NCBI GenBank assembly: GCA_022573815.1
Contig: JACZTG010000004.1
Coordinates: 82,304-146,303 of the forward strand
Direction: 5' to 3'
DNA: 64,000 bases
From: Candidatus Neomarinimicrobiota bacterium
GTDB taxonomy: Bacteria; Fidelibacterota; SORT01
The position numbers were made by a program, and so were the translations under genes. Below the pieces are notes generated by a model. That model saw only the letters and a list, made by a program, of their open reading frames with translations. It was not told the origin of the DNA and searched no databases. Positions 26,225 through 36,088 of the stretch are shown piece after piece (the first letter of the stretch is position 1; each line of letters begins with the position of its first letter).

Positions 26225-28840
26225 TTACTTCTTCTTTATTAATTTAGCCAACACGAATTTAGCCTGTTTTATAGATTTATCAAGTAATTCAGGTCGTTTC
26301 CCACCGGCGGTTGCCATATGGTCGCTTCCACCCCCGCCGCCTTCTATCATTGAGCTAAGTTCTTTTACAATGGAATTTGCGCTCACACCATATTTCTTAA
26401 TTACATCTTTTGAGGCAATGACCACAAGCTGCGCTTTACCTTTTATCTCTGCCCCGAGAACCCCAACTCCGCTATCCATTTTATCTCTTAGTTTATCGGC
26501 GATCTGTTTCATCTCTTCTATAGAGGATGATTTAATTATTTTTGCCACAAGTTTGATACCGTCTACCTCTATGGCAGACTTAAGCCATGCATCCAATTCA
26601 AGAGATTTAGAAGAAACCGCGGAAGTCTTCAGTTTTTTCTCTAATTTTTTGTTCGCATCGGAAAGTACTTTAACTCTCGCAGGTATCGAATCTCCTTTGA
26701 CTGACAGAAGTTCTTCAATTTCGGATAAAACTGATTGATTATTCTGAAAATACTTTATCGCTCCTTCACCTGTAACTGCCTCTAATCTTCGGACTCCTGA
26801 TGACACACTTGATTCCTGCGTTATAGCAAATAGACCGATATCGCCGGTTCTGTTAACATGCGTACCTCCGCATAGTTCTTTGCTAAAATCGCCCACCTCA
26901 ACCATTCGAACTTCATCACCGTATTTTTCACCGAACAGTGCCATGGCACCGGCTTTTTTTGCTTCATTAAATGTTGTGATGGTCGTATTCAATTTGATAT
27001 TCTCTCTGATTTTATCATTGACAATCTTTTCTATTTCCTTCAATTGTTTTATAGTCGGTTTTTCAAAATGTGTATAATCAAACCTTAATCTGTCAGCATC
27101 AACAAGAGAACCGGCTTGCCGCACGTGATCTCCTAATACCTCTCTTAATGCGGCATGCATAAGATGAGTAGCAGTATGATTCGGAAGGATGTTTTTCCTA
27201 CGCTCACTCGTGACGGAAGCCTTAATATTCATACCTACTTTGGGTTTACCTTTTATAACTTTACCTATATGAAGATAGTGGGATCCTCCGATTTTTTGTG
27301 TATCCGTAACACTAATTTCCAGAGTATCATTGGTAAGCAGTCCGGTATCGCCTATCTGACCGCCTGATTCCGCATAGTAAGGTGTTGCTTTAAGTAAAAG
27401 ACTTATGCTTTTGTTTTTATTGGTAATAATCTGAGTTATCTCACTATCAGCTTCAAGTGTTTCATAACCTAAAAACTGTGTTGCTTCGACTTTAATTTCT
27501 ACACCTTCAGGAATGAGACTGTCCACGCTAAATTTTTTCCCGGATCGGCTTCTTTTTCTCTGAACATCCATCTCTTTCTCGAAGGCGTTTATGTCAACGC
27601 TAAATCCTTTCTCCCTTGCCATTAGTTCAGTAAGGTCTAATGGAAATCCATACGTGTCATACAACTTAAAGGCATCTTCACCGGAAATCAGTGATTTATT
27701 TTCTTTTTTGGCTTTTTTTAGCGTCTGATTGAAAATTTCGATTCCTCTGTCCACTGTTTCACCAAAACTCTCTTCTTCAGAATGAATCACCTTTTCAATG
27801 TGTTTAAGATTTTCAGGAAGCTCGGGAAATGTATTTCCCATCATATCGGATAGAGTTGACACTAATTTATAAATAAACGGCGAGTGCATATCGAGATTTC
27901 TGCCGAACCGTGCTGCTCTCCGTAGTAATCGTCTGAGGACATATCCTCTTCCTTCGTTTGAAGGGAGAACCCCGTCGGCAATGGAAAAACTTAAGGAACG
28001 TAAGTGGTCGGCTATGACTCTAAAGGATACTTGATCGTCCCCCTCATATTTTTTGCCTGTGAGCGATTCAATCTTTTTAATAATCGGGGTAAAGATATCA
28101 GTATCATAATTTGATTTCTTCCCCTGAATGAGAGATACAACGCGTTCTAAACCCATTCCGGTATCAACATGTTTTGAGGGCAGTTCCTTCTTTTCTCCTT
28201 TTGAATTCCGATTATACTGAATAAAAACCAAATTCCATATTTCCAGGTAATCAGGATCATCAGAGTTAATCTTATCGGCAGATTGATTATTGATATCCTC
28301 GCCAATATAGTAGTGTATCTCCGAACAAGGTCCGCACGGACCGGTATCTCCCATCTCCCAAAAATTATCCTTGTCGCCAAACATTAAAACCTTTTCGGCT
28401 TTGATTGGAGTAACCTCAGTCCATAATTTTTTTGCCTCATCATCACTGTCATGAACTGTTGCCCATATCCGCTCCCCATCCAATCCCCAAATCTTCGTGA
28501 GGAGTTCCCAAGCCCATTCGATCGCTTCCTTCTTATAGTAGTCACCAAATGACCAATTCCCGAGCATTTCAAAAAAAGTATGATGTGATGTATCAACTCC
28601 TACATCTTCAAGGTCGTTATGCTTTCCGCTTACCCTGATGCATTTTTGGGTGTCAACTACCCGAATATATTTGGATTTTTCCGTACCAATAAAGATATTT
28701 TTAAACTGGTTCATTCCCGCGTTGATGAACAATAATGTCGGATCGTCAGCCGGTACTACAGGAGTCGAAGGAACAATTTCATGTTCCTTATCTTTGAAAT
28801 ATTGTAGAAATTCCTCTCTTATTTCGTTTGCCGTTTTCAT
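26225..28840 (-). CDS. alaS: alanyl-tRNA synthetase
   Basis: The 871-residue class II synthetase has the N-terminal catalytic core (REEFLQYFKDKEHEIVPSTP, then NAGMNQFKNIF), a helical tRNA-binding domain with EGRGYVLRRLLRRAARFGR, and an editing domain with HTATHLMHAALREVLG near 555 and the CGGTHVNRTGDIG motif near 658. The DHHA1 domain with GGGGGSDHMATAGG closes the protein. Length matches complete AlaRS. It directly follows recX with no spacer. A cognate tRNA-Ala with the G3-U70 identity pair is at 41363-41435. Confidence 0.98.
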   Translation of the reverse strand: MKTANEIREEFLQYFKDKEHEIVPSTPVVPADDPTLLFINAGMNQFKNIFIGTEKSKYIRVVDTQKCIRVSGKHNDLEDVGVDTSHHTFFEMLGNWSFGDYYKKEAIEWAWELLTKIWGLDGERIWATVHDSDDEAKKLWTEVTPIKAEKVLMFGDKDNFWEMGDTGPCGPCSEIHYYIGEDINNQSADKINSDDPDYLEIWNLVFIQYNRNSKGEKKELPSKHVDTGMGLERVVSLIQGKKSNYDTDIFTPIIKKIESLTGKKYEGDDQVSFRVIADHLRSLSFSIADGVLPSNEGRGYVLRRLLRRAARFGRNLDMHSPFIYKLVSTLSDMMGNTFPELPENLKHIEKVIHSEEESFGETVDRGIEIFNQTLKKAKKENKSLISGEDAFKLYDTYGFPLDLTELMAREKGFSVDINAFEKEMDVQRKRSRSGKKFSVDSLIPEGVEIKVEATQFLGYETLEADSEITQIITNKNKSISLLLKATPYYAESGGQIGDTGLLTNDTLEISVTDTQKIGGSHYLHIGKVIKGKPKVGMNIKASVTSERRKNILPNHTATHLMHAALREVLGDHVRQAGSLVDADRLRFDYTHFEKPTIKQLKEIEKIVNDKIRENIKLNTTITTFNEAKKAGAMALFGEKYGDEVRMVEVGDFSKELCGGTHVNRTGDIGLFAITQESSVSSGVRRLEAVTGEGAIKYFQNNQSVLSEIEELLSVKGDSIPARVKVLSDANKKLEKKLKTSAVSSKSLELDAWLKSAIEVDGIKLVAKIIKSSSIEEMKQIADKLRDKMDSGVGVLGAEIKGKAQLVVIASKDVIKKYGVSANSIVKELSSMIEGGGGGSDHMATAGGKRPELLDKSIKQAKFVLAKLIKKK

Positions 28841-29374
28841 CTAATCAATTGATAATGTTTCAATATCTGCGATAGCTTCCCGAATAACGTCCCATCTGTA
28901 TCCCCGTCTTTTCAGAAAATCGACATGCTTTTTCGTTTCTTTTGCGTTCACTTCAGAATCGCTTTTTATTCTCTTTGAGAGCAAAGTCCTTATTAAGTCA
29001 TATTGACTGTATTTTTCATATATCTTGTCAATAGTTATCTCAAGTATTTCTTTATCTATACCCTTTAAAGTAAGCTCATACCGTAATTTATCAGGTCCCC
29101 ACGATCTTGCTTCTACCTTACTTCTCGAAAAAAGCATTGCGAATTTTTCATCGTCCAAGAGATCTGATTGCAAAAGGATATGAATTACCTTTTTAATAAT
29201 TTCAGGCTCATACCCTTTTTTGTGCAATTTATCTATCATCTCTTTAACAGAACGGTCGCGATGGCTTAGAAATACCAAAGCACTATCCTTCGCCTTAGCA
29301 AGAGGATTAAAATTCAGATTTGATTGATTTGTATATTTCACAGTTTGGTACGATTCACCGGTCTTAGTTGGCAA
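28841..29374 (-). CDS. recX: RecX regulatory protein
   Basis: The 177-residue, charged helical protein has the RecX repeats: ALVFLSHRDRSVKEMIDKL near residue 32, LLDDEKFAMLFSRSKVE and WGPDKLRYELTLKGI in the middle, and FLKRRGYRWDVIREAI at the C-terminus. RecX binds RecA filaments and limits their growth. It begins with TTG immediately after the recA stop and ends exactly before the alaS ATG. The first 25 residues precede the conserved core, so a later start is conceivable. Confidence 0.92.
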   Translation of the reverse strand: MPTKTGESYQTVKYTNQSNLNFNPLAKAKDSALVFLSHRDRSVKEMIDKLHKKGYEPEIIKKVIHILLQSDLLDDEKFAMLFSRSKVEARSWGPDKLRYELTLKGIDKEILEITIDKIYEKYSQYDLIRTLLSKRIKSDSEVNAKETKKHVDFLKRRGYRWDVIREAIADIETLSID

Positions 29375-30445
29375 TTATTCTTTCTCGGCATCTTCTTTCG
29401 TGTCAACTTCTTTGGAATTATCTTTTTTATCCGGCTCAGCACCAGGAATAATTCCAAGATGAACTTTAACTTTTTGTTCTAACTCTTTCATCACATCTTT
29501 ATTGTCATGTAAGTATATTTTGGTGTTCTCTCTACCCTGACCGAGTCTTTCGTCACCATATGAATACCAGCTGCCCATTTTGTTAATAAATCCGGCTTCT
29601 AAAGCCAAATCAAGAATATCCGCTTCATATGAAATTCCTAAGCCGTACATAATATCAAGCTCTACCTCCCTGAATGGAGGCGCCATTTTATTCTTCACGA
29701 TTTTCACTCTAACTCTATTACCTACAGAAACCGAGCCTTCTTTTATGGCGCCTATTCGCCTTATATCCATCCTTACCGAAGCATAAAATTTTAACGCACG
29801 ACCGCCTGTAGTCGTCTCCGGGTTTCCGAACATAACACCGATTTTCTCTCGTATTTGGTTGATAAAGATAACACAAGTGTTAGATTTTTTTATGACGGCA
29901 GCCAGTTTTCTCAGTGCCTGAGACATAAGGCGGGCTTGAAGTCCCATATGAGACATTCCCATTTCCCCCTCAAGTTCGGCACGTGGAACCAGCGCTGCCA
30001 CAGAGTCTATGACGATGGTATCAATCGCGTTGCTTCTAACAAGCGTTTCTGTAATTTCCAAAGCCTGTTCACCCGAATCAGGCTGTGAAAGCAAAAGTTC
30101 ATCGGTTACAACACCCAATTTTCGGGCATAACGAGCGTCTAATGCATGTTCGGCATCAATAAACGCTACTTTACCGCCCAACTTTTGTGACTCCGCTAAT
30201 ATATGAAGGCTTAACGTAGTTTTACCCGATGCTTCCGGTCCATATATTTCCACGACTCTTCCCCGAGGTACGCCGCCGATTCCCAAAGCGGCATCAAGAG
30301 AAAGTGCTCCGGTTGGAATAGAATCTACTTTAAACATTGCGGCATCATCACCAAGTAACATTATAGAACCTTTACCAAATTGTTTATCTATGTGAGCCAT
30401 TGCCAGCTCGACTGCTTTCGCTTTAGCCTCATCTGATTTTGCCAT
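29375..30445 (-). CDS. recA: recombinase RecA
   Basis: This 356-residue protein has Walker A GPEASGKT (69-76), Walker [12 protein letters not shown] near 145, and the MAW-type motif [20 protein letters not shown] near 205. The C-terminus is acidic, with a Lys/Glu-rich tail that in other RecAs moderates DNA binding. It polymerises on single-stranded DNA for strand exchange and SOS signalling. The start has a good AGGAG site. It is followed without gap by recX. I see no LexA box upstream, but the promoter is probably ahead of thpR. Confidence 0.98.
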   Translation of the reverse strand: MAKSDEAKAKAVELAMAHIDKQFGKGSIMLLGDDAAMFKVDSIPTGALSLDAALGIGGVPRGRVVEIYGPEASGKTTLSLHILAESQKLGGKVAFIDAEHALDARYARKLGVVTDELLLSQPDSGEQALEITETLVRSNAIDTIVIDSVAALVPRAELEGEMGMSHMGLQARLMSQALRKLAAVIKKSNTCVIFINQIREKIGVMFGNPETTTGGRALKFYASVRMDIRRIGAIKEGSVSVGNRVRVKIVKNKMAPPFREVELDIMYGLGISYEADILDLALEAGFINKMGSWYSYGDERLGQGRENTKIYLHDNKDVMKELEQKVKVHLGIIPGAEPDKKDNSKEVDTKEDAEKE

Positions 30446-30454
30446 TAAAATCTC

Positions 30455-31018
30455 CTAATTATAAAAATGGACAGTGTGTAAATTCGTATAGTTAGCCCCT
30501 GTGGGCTTTAAATCACTTTTTACTACATTCAGTTTTTTTATCTTAAATGCTGTTTGGTCTATTTTTATTCCATTTACTTCTGAAATAAATAGTTTTTTAT
30601 CTGTCAATTTCTTTATGCGGCCAATAGTAATATGCGGTTTGAAATATCTTTTCTCAATCTCAAACCCGCTGGCCGTGAGGTAATAATCACATCTCTCAGC
30701 CACCTGTCTTAATTCTTCAACTTCACCACCAATTCCGACCCAAATAACAGTTGGATTATATTTATCAGAAAACATCCCCAATTCTGTCAGGGATAAATTG
30801 AGACAACGCGCATTCTCGGCTACTTTATTCATCGCTTCAAATATTTTATTATGATTATTATCATCAATCTCACCTAAGAACCGTAGAGTAAGATGAATAT
30901 TTTCATTTTTTATCCAGTTCAGTTCAGCACCTTTATTTGTAAGCTGTTTTTGAATAATAGTGATTTGGTTCCTTATGACATCCGAAATTTCAAGGGCTAT
31001 AAATGTCCTAATATTCAT
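30455..31018 (-). CDS. thpR: RNA 2',3'-cyclic phosphodiesterase (2'-5' RNA ligase family)
   Basis: The 2H phosphoesterase has its two HxTx motifs, HLTLRFLG and HITIGRI, which form the catalytic histidine pair. I place the start at the ATG of MNIRTFIAL (187 residues). A longer frame begins at 31114, but the 32 extra residues are hydrophobic, poorly coding in appearance and absent from family members. ThpR opens 2',3'-cyclic phosphates on RNA and can ligate 2'-5' ends in vitro. It lies 9 bp before recA; thpR (ligT) is also found beside recA and cinA in other bacteria. Confidence 0.9.
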   Translation of the reverse strand: MNIRTFIALEISDVIRNQITIIQKQLTNKGAELNWIKNENIHLTLRFLGEIDDNNHNKIFEAMNKVAENARCLNLSLTELGMFSDKYNPTVIWVGIGGEVEELRQVAERCDYYLTASGFEIEKRYFKPHITIGRIKKLTDKKLFISEVNGIKIDQTAFKIKKLNVVKSDLKPTGANYTNLHTVHFYN

Positions 31019-31153
31019 ATCAATACAAACCTTTAATCTATATAAAATCGTTCTGTTAAGCAAAAGAAAACGGTGATAGAAAGTTATTATTTTATATAGT
31101 AAGATATAAAACACCGGAATCAGAATAAACGTTTGATGACTTGACTTTGCATG

Positions 31154-31181
31154 TTGACAAAAATAACTTTTTCGCTAAACC
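31154..31181 (+). promoter_or_regulatory. possible promoter of the 31210-36087 cluster
   Basis: TTGACA at 31154-31159 is followed after 16 bases by TAAACC at 31176-31181. The -35 is perfect but the -10 is weak. A second TTGACT lies at 31141. This suggests a promoter in the short gap before 31210, not a firm position. Confidence 0.35.
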
Positions 31182-31209
31182 ACTATTGATTGGATAGCAG
31201 ATTAAAATA

Positions 31210-32607
31210 ATGTTAAGAATCGTTACAATGTCGGTCATTCTCATTTCACTTGTAGCCGGGAATTTAACCGCACAACAAAAAAGTAGTAATCCTCAAGAGG
31301 TAACAATAATATCGAGCACTCAACGATTGGCGGTATATCCGTTGAGTATGGATGAAATCAGCCGGAGAAACCGTTCTCGAATCAGAACTAAATTTCAAAC
31401 TATACTTAGAAAGAGGAGTAATTATTATGTCCTGGGACCCGATCAGGTCAAGATAATACTGCAAAGTCAGGGTCTAAACACCAAATCAACTTGTGTGAAT
31501 ATTGAATGTCTTGCTAATTTTGGAAAAAACGTCGAAGTGGATTTTGCTATTGGTGGAGAAATCAAGATCGTCCCAAATGGTTTAAGTATTTACTTGATTC
31601 TTGTAAGTTCGAGTCAATCCAAACAAATGAATTCGATTTCTAAAACGATTAGAGGAGATTTAACTCATTTAATAAATAATGAAATTCCTCCTCTGATCGA
31701 TGACCTGCTTGATGAAGCAAAAAACCAACAGTCCGCCTCGCTTACAGTGAAAAGTGATGCGGACAGCTCTGCCGTCTATGTGGACGGTATTTTAGTCGGC
31801 AAGACTCCATTTTCCACGTCAAATATCAGCTTTGGCAGACATTCAATCAGAGTGGTAAACAGAAAAGAATTTAAGGAGAGAGTTGAGAAAATCTACATTA
31901 CTTTGAACGAACCCGAAGCTATAGTAGTTGTTAATTTTAGATTTAAATTGGGCAAGCTTTACATTTCCGGCTTACCATACGGCGCTCATTTGACTATCAA
32001 CGATATTTCTCTTGGAGAGATTCCCTATAAGGATACCAGAGTATTTTGGGGCGAATATAATGTTACCGCCGGTCATATCGGCTACTATGATAAAACTGTC
32101 ATAACAGATGTTGCCAGTTATGATCCAATGCATATCGAAATAGTGCTTGAGCGTAAATCAAAATATCTCGCAGCCTTTTACTCATTTGTAATACCCGGTA
32201 TGGGTCAGACATATTCCGAACATTGGAAAAGAGCGGCATTTTTCCCTATAGCCACATCTTCCGCAATTGTAGCAAGCGTCTATATGGACCGCCTATATGC
32301 CGGCGCTCTTAAAAAATATGAGTTCAGAAGAGACAAGTATATTGAATCACTGAATGTTGATAGTCAAATTGACATTAACAGGACACGCATGGATGCAGCA
32401 CTCGATGATGCGAACAACAAAAGAAGAATTGGTTTTATTGCGATGGGAGTAACAAGCGCGTTATGGTTTATTAGTGTCGCTGACGCATTCCTTACTTTTC
32501 CACCCGCTATTAGAGACCCTTGGGAATCCGAGAAGGCAAAATTTCCTTCATTAAGTTATTCTCCACAGAGCGAAGCGTTATTATTATCTTGGGATGCTCG
32601 GTTTTAG
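31210..32607 (+). CDS. envelope protein: signal peptide, N-terminal CsgG/TolB-like region, PEGA repeats, DUF5683-like C-terminus
   Basis: The 465-residue protein starts with a cleavable-type signal (cleavage likely after NLTAQ, residue 21). Residues 40-170 resemble small envelope alpha/beta domains of the TolB-N/CsgG kind, with LAVYPLSMDEI and two cysteines in CVNIEC. Two PEGA-like segments follow: SSAVYVDGILVGKTPF near 186 and GAHLTINDISLGEIPY near 262. The C-terminus (about 318-440) has FVIPGMGQTYSEHWKRAA and a terminal SVADAF helix, matching DUF5683. It ends 2 bp before the next gene. Export to the periplasm with a membrane-embedded tail is inferred. The role is unknown; its linkage to the two following surface proteins is the main clue. 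Confidence 0.75.
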   Translation: MLRIVTMSVILISLVAGNLTAQQKSSNPQEVTIISSTQRLAVYPLSMDEISRRNRSRIRTKFQTILRKRSNYYVLGPDQVKIILQSQGLNTKSTCVNIECLANFGKNVEVDFAIGGEIKIVPNGLSIYLILVSSSQSKQMNSISKTIRGDLTHLINNEIPPLIDDLLDEAKNQQSASLTVKSDADSSAVYVDGILVGKTPFSTSNISFGRHSIRVVNRKEFKERVEKIYITLNEPEAIVVVNFRFKLGKLYISGLPYGAHLTINDISLGEIPYKDTRVFWGEYNVTAGHIGYYDKTVITDVASYDPMHIEIVLERKSKYLAAFYSFVIPGMGQTYSEHWKRAAFFPIATSSAIVASVYMDRLYAGALKKYEFRRDKYIESLNVDSQIDINRTRMDAALDDANNKRRIGFIAMGVTSALWFISVADAFLTFPPAIRDPWESEKAKFPSLSYSPQSEALLLSWDARF

Positions 32608-32609
32608 TT

Positions 32610-33476
32610 ATGAAAAAGTCTATTATTTTCATTTTAATGGCATTGTTTATCAGTTGTTCGTTAGTAGAAGATGCGCCTGACGCTACCGATTATGCAAACG
32701 TTTGGGACCCAAGTTCACAATTCTATAAACCGCCAAAAACACTGTTTATCCAAAAACCGGCATTGATAATAAATGAGCATACCACAACTTTCAGCTGGAG
32801 CTCCACCCGTTCCGGCTCGCCGAAAGGTACTGCCATTGATACCTCTGAATATGTTAATATCGCCTGGTCGTTTAAATTAAACAACCAAGAGTTCAGCGCC
32901 GTATCTACTTCCCGGGAAACAACGTTTACCTTTCTCACTGATACGCTTAATATCTTTGAGATTAAAACCCATTATCCAAATGGTGAAGTCGAGAATCCTT
33001 CTACAATTTATGAATTTCGAGTAGATGAAATTGATGGTTCCTCTTTGCGATTTCACCCAAGAAAAAAAACTAATGTCAGTGTAGGAATTGCTTTTGAAAT
33101 GGAAATTTATGCCGAAGAGGTCAAAAACCTCACCGGCGCAAAAATTGTCCTTCAATATGATCCCGATTCGCTAAGTATCGAAAGCGTATCAGCTCCCTTG
33201 GACTCTGAATTCATAATGGCCGAAAATGGCGGAACGATACTGTTTATGACTCCTGAAATCTCAAATAGTCTTGGAATTGTTACACTGAATATGGCAGTCG
33301 CCGGAGGTACGCCTTTTAGCGTTGATGGTACCGGTAAATTAGCCATAATCAGAGTTGTTCCGCTTCTACCGGGATTATCTACAATCAAATTCACCGATGG
33401 ATCTATTTTCAGGAATTCTGATAATAATAATGTCGCCATATCCCGTAGAGTGGATGGAATAATCATTGCTGAATAA
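32610..33476 (+). CDS. lipoprotein with fibronectin-like and cohesin-like domains
   Basis: I start this 288-residue protein at the ATG 2 bp after the previous stop. It gives the lipoprotein signal MKKSIIFILMALFISC with lipobox cysteine at 16; the frame extends upstream but only inside the preceding gene. Residues 35-140 look like an Ig/fibronectin-type beta-sandwich. Residues 155-285 resemble a cohesin domain: GAKIVLQYDPDSLSIESV, a GTILFMTPE strand, TGKLAIIRVVPLLPG and a final SRRVDGIIIAE. Cohesins bind dockerins, and the next gene encodes a dockerin-like segment. The cohesin call is fold-level by eye and needs a profile search. Confidence 0.7.
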   Translation: MKKSIIFILMALFISCSLVEDAPDATDYANVWDPSSQFYKPPKTLFIQKPALIINEHTTTFSWSSTRSGSPKGTAIDTSEYVNIAWSFKLNNQEFSAVSTSRETTFTFLTDTLNIFEIKTHYPNGEVENPSTIYEFRVDEIDGSSLRFHPRKKTNVSVGIAFEMEIYAEEVKNLTGAKIVLQYDPDSLSIESVSAPLDSEFIMAENGGTILFMTPEISNSLGIVTLNMAVAGGTPFSVDGTGKLAIIRVVPLLPGLSTIKFTDGSIFRNSDNNNVAISRRVDGIIIAE

Positions 33477-36087
33477 AACTAATATCATTCACCTGTTTTC
33501 AGTTTTAGGAATAGTTTTCACATTTAATTCTTTTGCCTTTTCTGTTACTCCCTCAATAATCATAAATTTGGTCGGCGGTGGAGAGTTATCTGGCGATGTA
33601 TCATTTAATTTTATCATTAGTGACGCAGAAAATATCGCTGTTGATTTGAAAGTGGAATATAACATCGGCGGTGATTGGGTGACGGCGACTACAACCGGTG
33701 ACATATCAGCGCTATTGCCTCCTGCGTATTCAGGCACTTTTAGTTGGATTTCTCTCACGGACGCCGATGGCATTGACTCCCCTAACACCTTAATTCGTGT
33801 CACTCCATCCGATTCTAGTGGGACAGGAGCTCCGGGTGTGAGTTCTTTTTTCCTTCTTGATAATAACCTCACTCCGAAACTGACTATAGAAACTCCATCC
33901 GGCGAAAGTTCGGGAGATGTAATTATAACTTATGCGCTTTCTGATCCTGAAGGAGATGATCTTAATATCATCGGAGAATATAATGTTGACGGTACATGGC
34001 AATTTGCCCTTTCTATACCAAATATAACATCAGCTAATTATTCAGGCGAATTAACGTGGTCGTCTCTCAACGATATTCCCGGTATAGACGAAACTAACAC
34101 ATTCTTTAAAATCATTGTGTCCGATAACGATATTGGAGATGCGGCAGCTACTAATGCATTTCATTTAGATAATAATGATATACCCTCCATATTTATCTCA
34201 GGGCCGGTAAACGAATTTCGCGGCGATGCTATTATCAGCTATAATATTTCTGACAATGAAGATGACACATATGGGATAAGAGTGGAATATTCAACCAACA
34301 ACGGTTCTTCCTGGTCCCTGGCGGATGTTACCGGGGATACATCCGGATTAACGTTAAAATCCGGAAATATAACCTGGAATTCATTGCGGGATATTCCAAG
34401 ATTTGTAGGCGGTGCATTATTACGACTAATTCCGCACGATAATGACGCAGGTAATCCCGGATCGGTTTCCCTGCTTATGGATAACATCGGCGCACCCGCG
34501 GTTTTTATCAACACCGGATTTCCGTCAGAACTTCAAGGCGATTTTATATTTCAATATCAGATAATAGACGAAGAATCCGATTCCGTTTTTCTTGACGTTG
34601 AATTTAGAAGAAACCCGAATTCGCCCTGGATTGATGCAGACATCACCGGACAATTGGACGAGCTGTTTCCCGGCGGATATAGCGGAACTCTTACCTGGCA
34701 TTCCGATTCAATCGGGCAGCTTTCACACGAAGATCGCTTACATGCAGGTTTTAGAATTATGGCAAGAGATAAGAATCCCGGAGGATGGTTCGAGTGGCCC
34801 GATGTCCACGTAGACAACAATGAAATACCCGAAGTAATTTCGGTCAGTTCAATACCAAACACTATCACGGGAAAAATAACAATCCCGATGGAAATAGCTG
34901 ACGTAGAAGGCGATACGCTTTCTATTGATGTGCAAATCAGCCGAGACGGGGGTATTACATGGAAATTCGGATCGTCCAATGGAGAATCTTCAGGCCTCTT
35001 ACCGACGAATTATACACCGGATTTTATTTGGGATTCTGTGATTGATTTGGGATTTCATCTCGCCGCCGATGTCAGACTTAGATTAGCAGCAAGAGATAAT
35101 GATAGAAGCCCCTTCATAGAAACAAATGATTTTATAGTACATAACAAAGTGGGAGACTTTTCGGGGGATTTGCGTATCGATTTCGATGATATCGCCGGGT
35201 TTCAAAACAGCTGGCTCGCGCAGGACACCATCAGGGAGACCGGCCCCACAACCGGCACTGTTCCAAATTTAGTTGTTCAGAGAGACGGTGTTGTGGATTT
35301 TGAGGATTTACTCCCCTTTATACAAATGTGGAATTGGTCGTTAGAGGCCAATGGAGGTTCAAGTTCAAAGCCTATTACAGAATTTTCCGGCTCGAACGGC
35401 TCTCCTGCCCTTCTAATCGAATCAAGAGAGAACGAAGACAGCAGTATTGATGTTTACATCGCTATTCCTGAAACAGAAAATGTCTGGTCGGGACGGATAC
35501 AGTTTTTTTATGATAGCAAAATTAAAATTGCAGACCTATCGCTTACAGATTCTTACGCAGATAACAGGCAGAGTATTTACATAGAACGCATTGAAAACTC
35601 TATTGGCACAGCAGAGGTCGTTATTGCTCCCATAGACGGATATTCGCTCAGCGACTGGAGAGATCAATTGATCAAATTAAATATTCAATCCAATGCTTCC
35701 GGTTATTCGGGGACATTGACAGTCGCCTATGACTTTAGAGGAAAAGATGGAGAGAAGATAGAATCAGCTGTTCAAGAATTTGAGTTTGAAATCAGGTCAA
35801 ACATTCCAAAAGAATATCAACTGCTTAACAATTACCCTAATCCATTTAATCCTTCAACAACTATTGAATTCGATTTAACCGTTCAAGGAGACATTCGACT
35901 CACAATTTACAATTTATTAGGAGAGGTGGTAAAAACATTCGCTGACCAGGCGCTGGAACCCGGAAGGCACACCATTGTATGGAAAGGTGACTCAAATTCA
36001 GGTGTTGCAGTTTCTTCGGGTATCTATTTTTATTCGCTTAGAACTGGAAATTTTCATTCGGTCAAGAAGATGCTTCTCGTACGCTAA
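33466..36087 (+). CDS. T9SS-secreted multi-repeat protein with dockerin-like and cohesin-like regions
   Basis: The 873-residue protein opens at a TTG overlapping the previous stop by 11 bases and has a signal peptide to about residue 27. Five beta-sandwich repeats of about 105 residues fill 28-560; each has a GD-(V/I) strand, an 'SGxxTWxSLxDI' segment and a terminal DNN. A dockerin-like stretch follows (about 562-625): DFSGDLRIDFDD and a weaker RDGVVDFEDL, both calcium-loop-like. Residues 645-785 again resemble a cohesin fold. The last 85 residues are a type A T9SS sorting domain (NNYPNPFNPSTTIEF, then SSGIYFYSLRTG and VKKMLLVR). It should be carried to the cell surface. Its 3' end meets cinA with one base between stops. 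Confidence 0.78.
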   Translation: MLNKTNIIHLFSVLGIVFTFNSFAFSVTPSIIINLVGGGELSGDVSFNFIISDAENIAVDLKVEYNIGGDWVTATTTGDISALLPPAYSGTFSWISLTDADGIDSPNTLIRVTPSDSSGTGAPGVSSFFLLDNNLTPKLTIETPSGESSGDVIITYALSDPEGDDLNIIGEYNVDGTWQFALSIPNITSANYSGELTWSSLNDIPGIDETNTFFKIIVSDNDIGDAAATNAFHLDNNDIPSIFISGPVNEFRGDAIISYNISDNEDDTYGIRVEYSTNNGSSWSLADVTGDTSGLTLKSGNITWNSLRDIPRFVGGALLRLIPHDNDAGNPGSVSLLMDNIGAPAVFINTGFPSELQGDFIFQYQIIDEESDSVFLDVEFRRNPNSPWIDADITGQLDELFPGGYSGTLTWHSDSIGQLSHEDRLHAGFRIMARDKNPGGWFEWPDVHVDNNEIPEVISVSSIPNTITGKITIPMEIADVEGDTLSIDVQISRDGGITWKFGSSNGESSGLLPTNYTPDFIWDSVIDLGFHLAADVRLRLAARDNDRSPFIETNDFIVHNKVGDFSGDLRIDFDDIAGFQNSWLAQDTIRETGPTTGTVPNLVVQRDGVVDFEDLLPFIQMWNWSLEANGGSSSKPITEFSGSNGSPALLIESRENEDSSIDVYIAIPETENVWSGRIQFFYDSKIKIADLSLTDSYADNRQSIYIERIENSIGTAEVVIAPIDGYSLSDWRDQLIKLNIQSNASGYSGTLTVAYDFRGKDGEKIESAVQEFEFEIRSNIPKEYQLLNNYPNPFNPSTTIEFDLTVQGDIRLTIYNLLGEVVKTFADQALEPGRHTIVWKGDSNSGVAVSSGIYFYSLRTGNFHSVKKMLLVR

Positions 36088-36088
36088 C

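Noticed and set aside
26091..26738. 215-codon open frame on the plus strand
   Set aside because: It lies antisense to alaS and the start of gcvPB, both certain genes; its product is low-complexity (Ser, Leu, Ile, Pro) and looks like a reverse-frame shadow.
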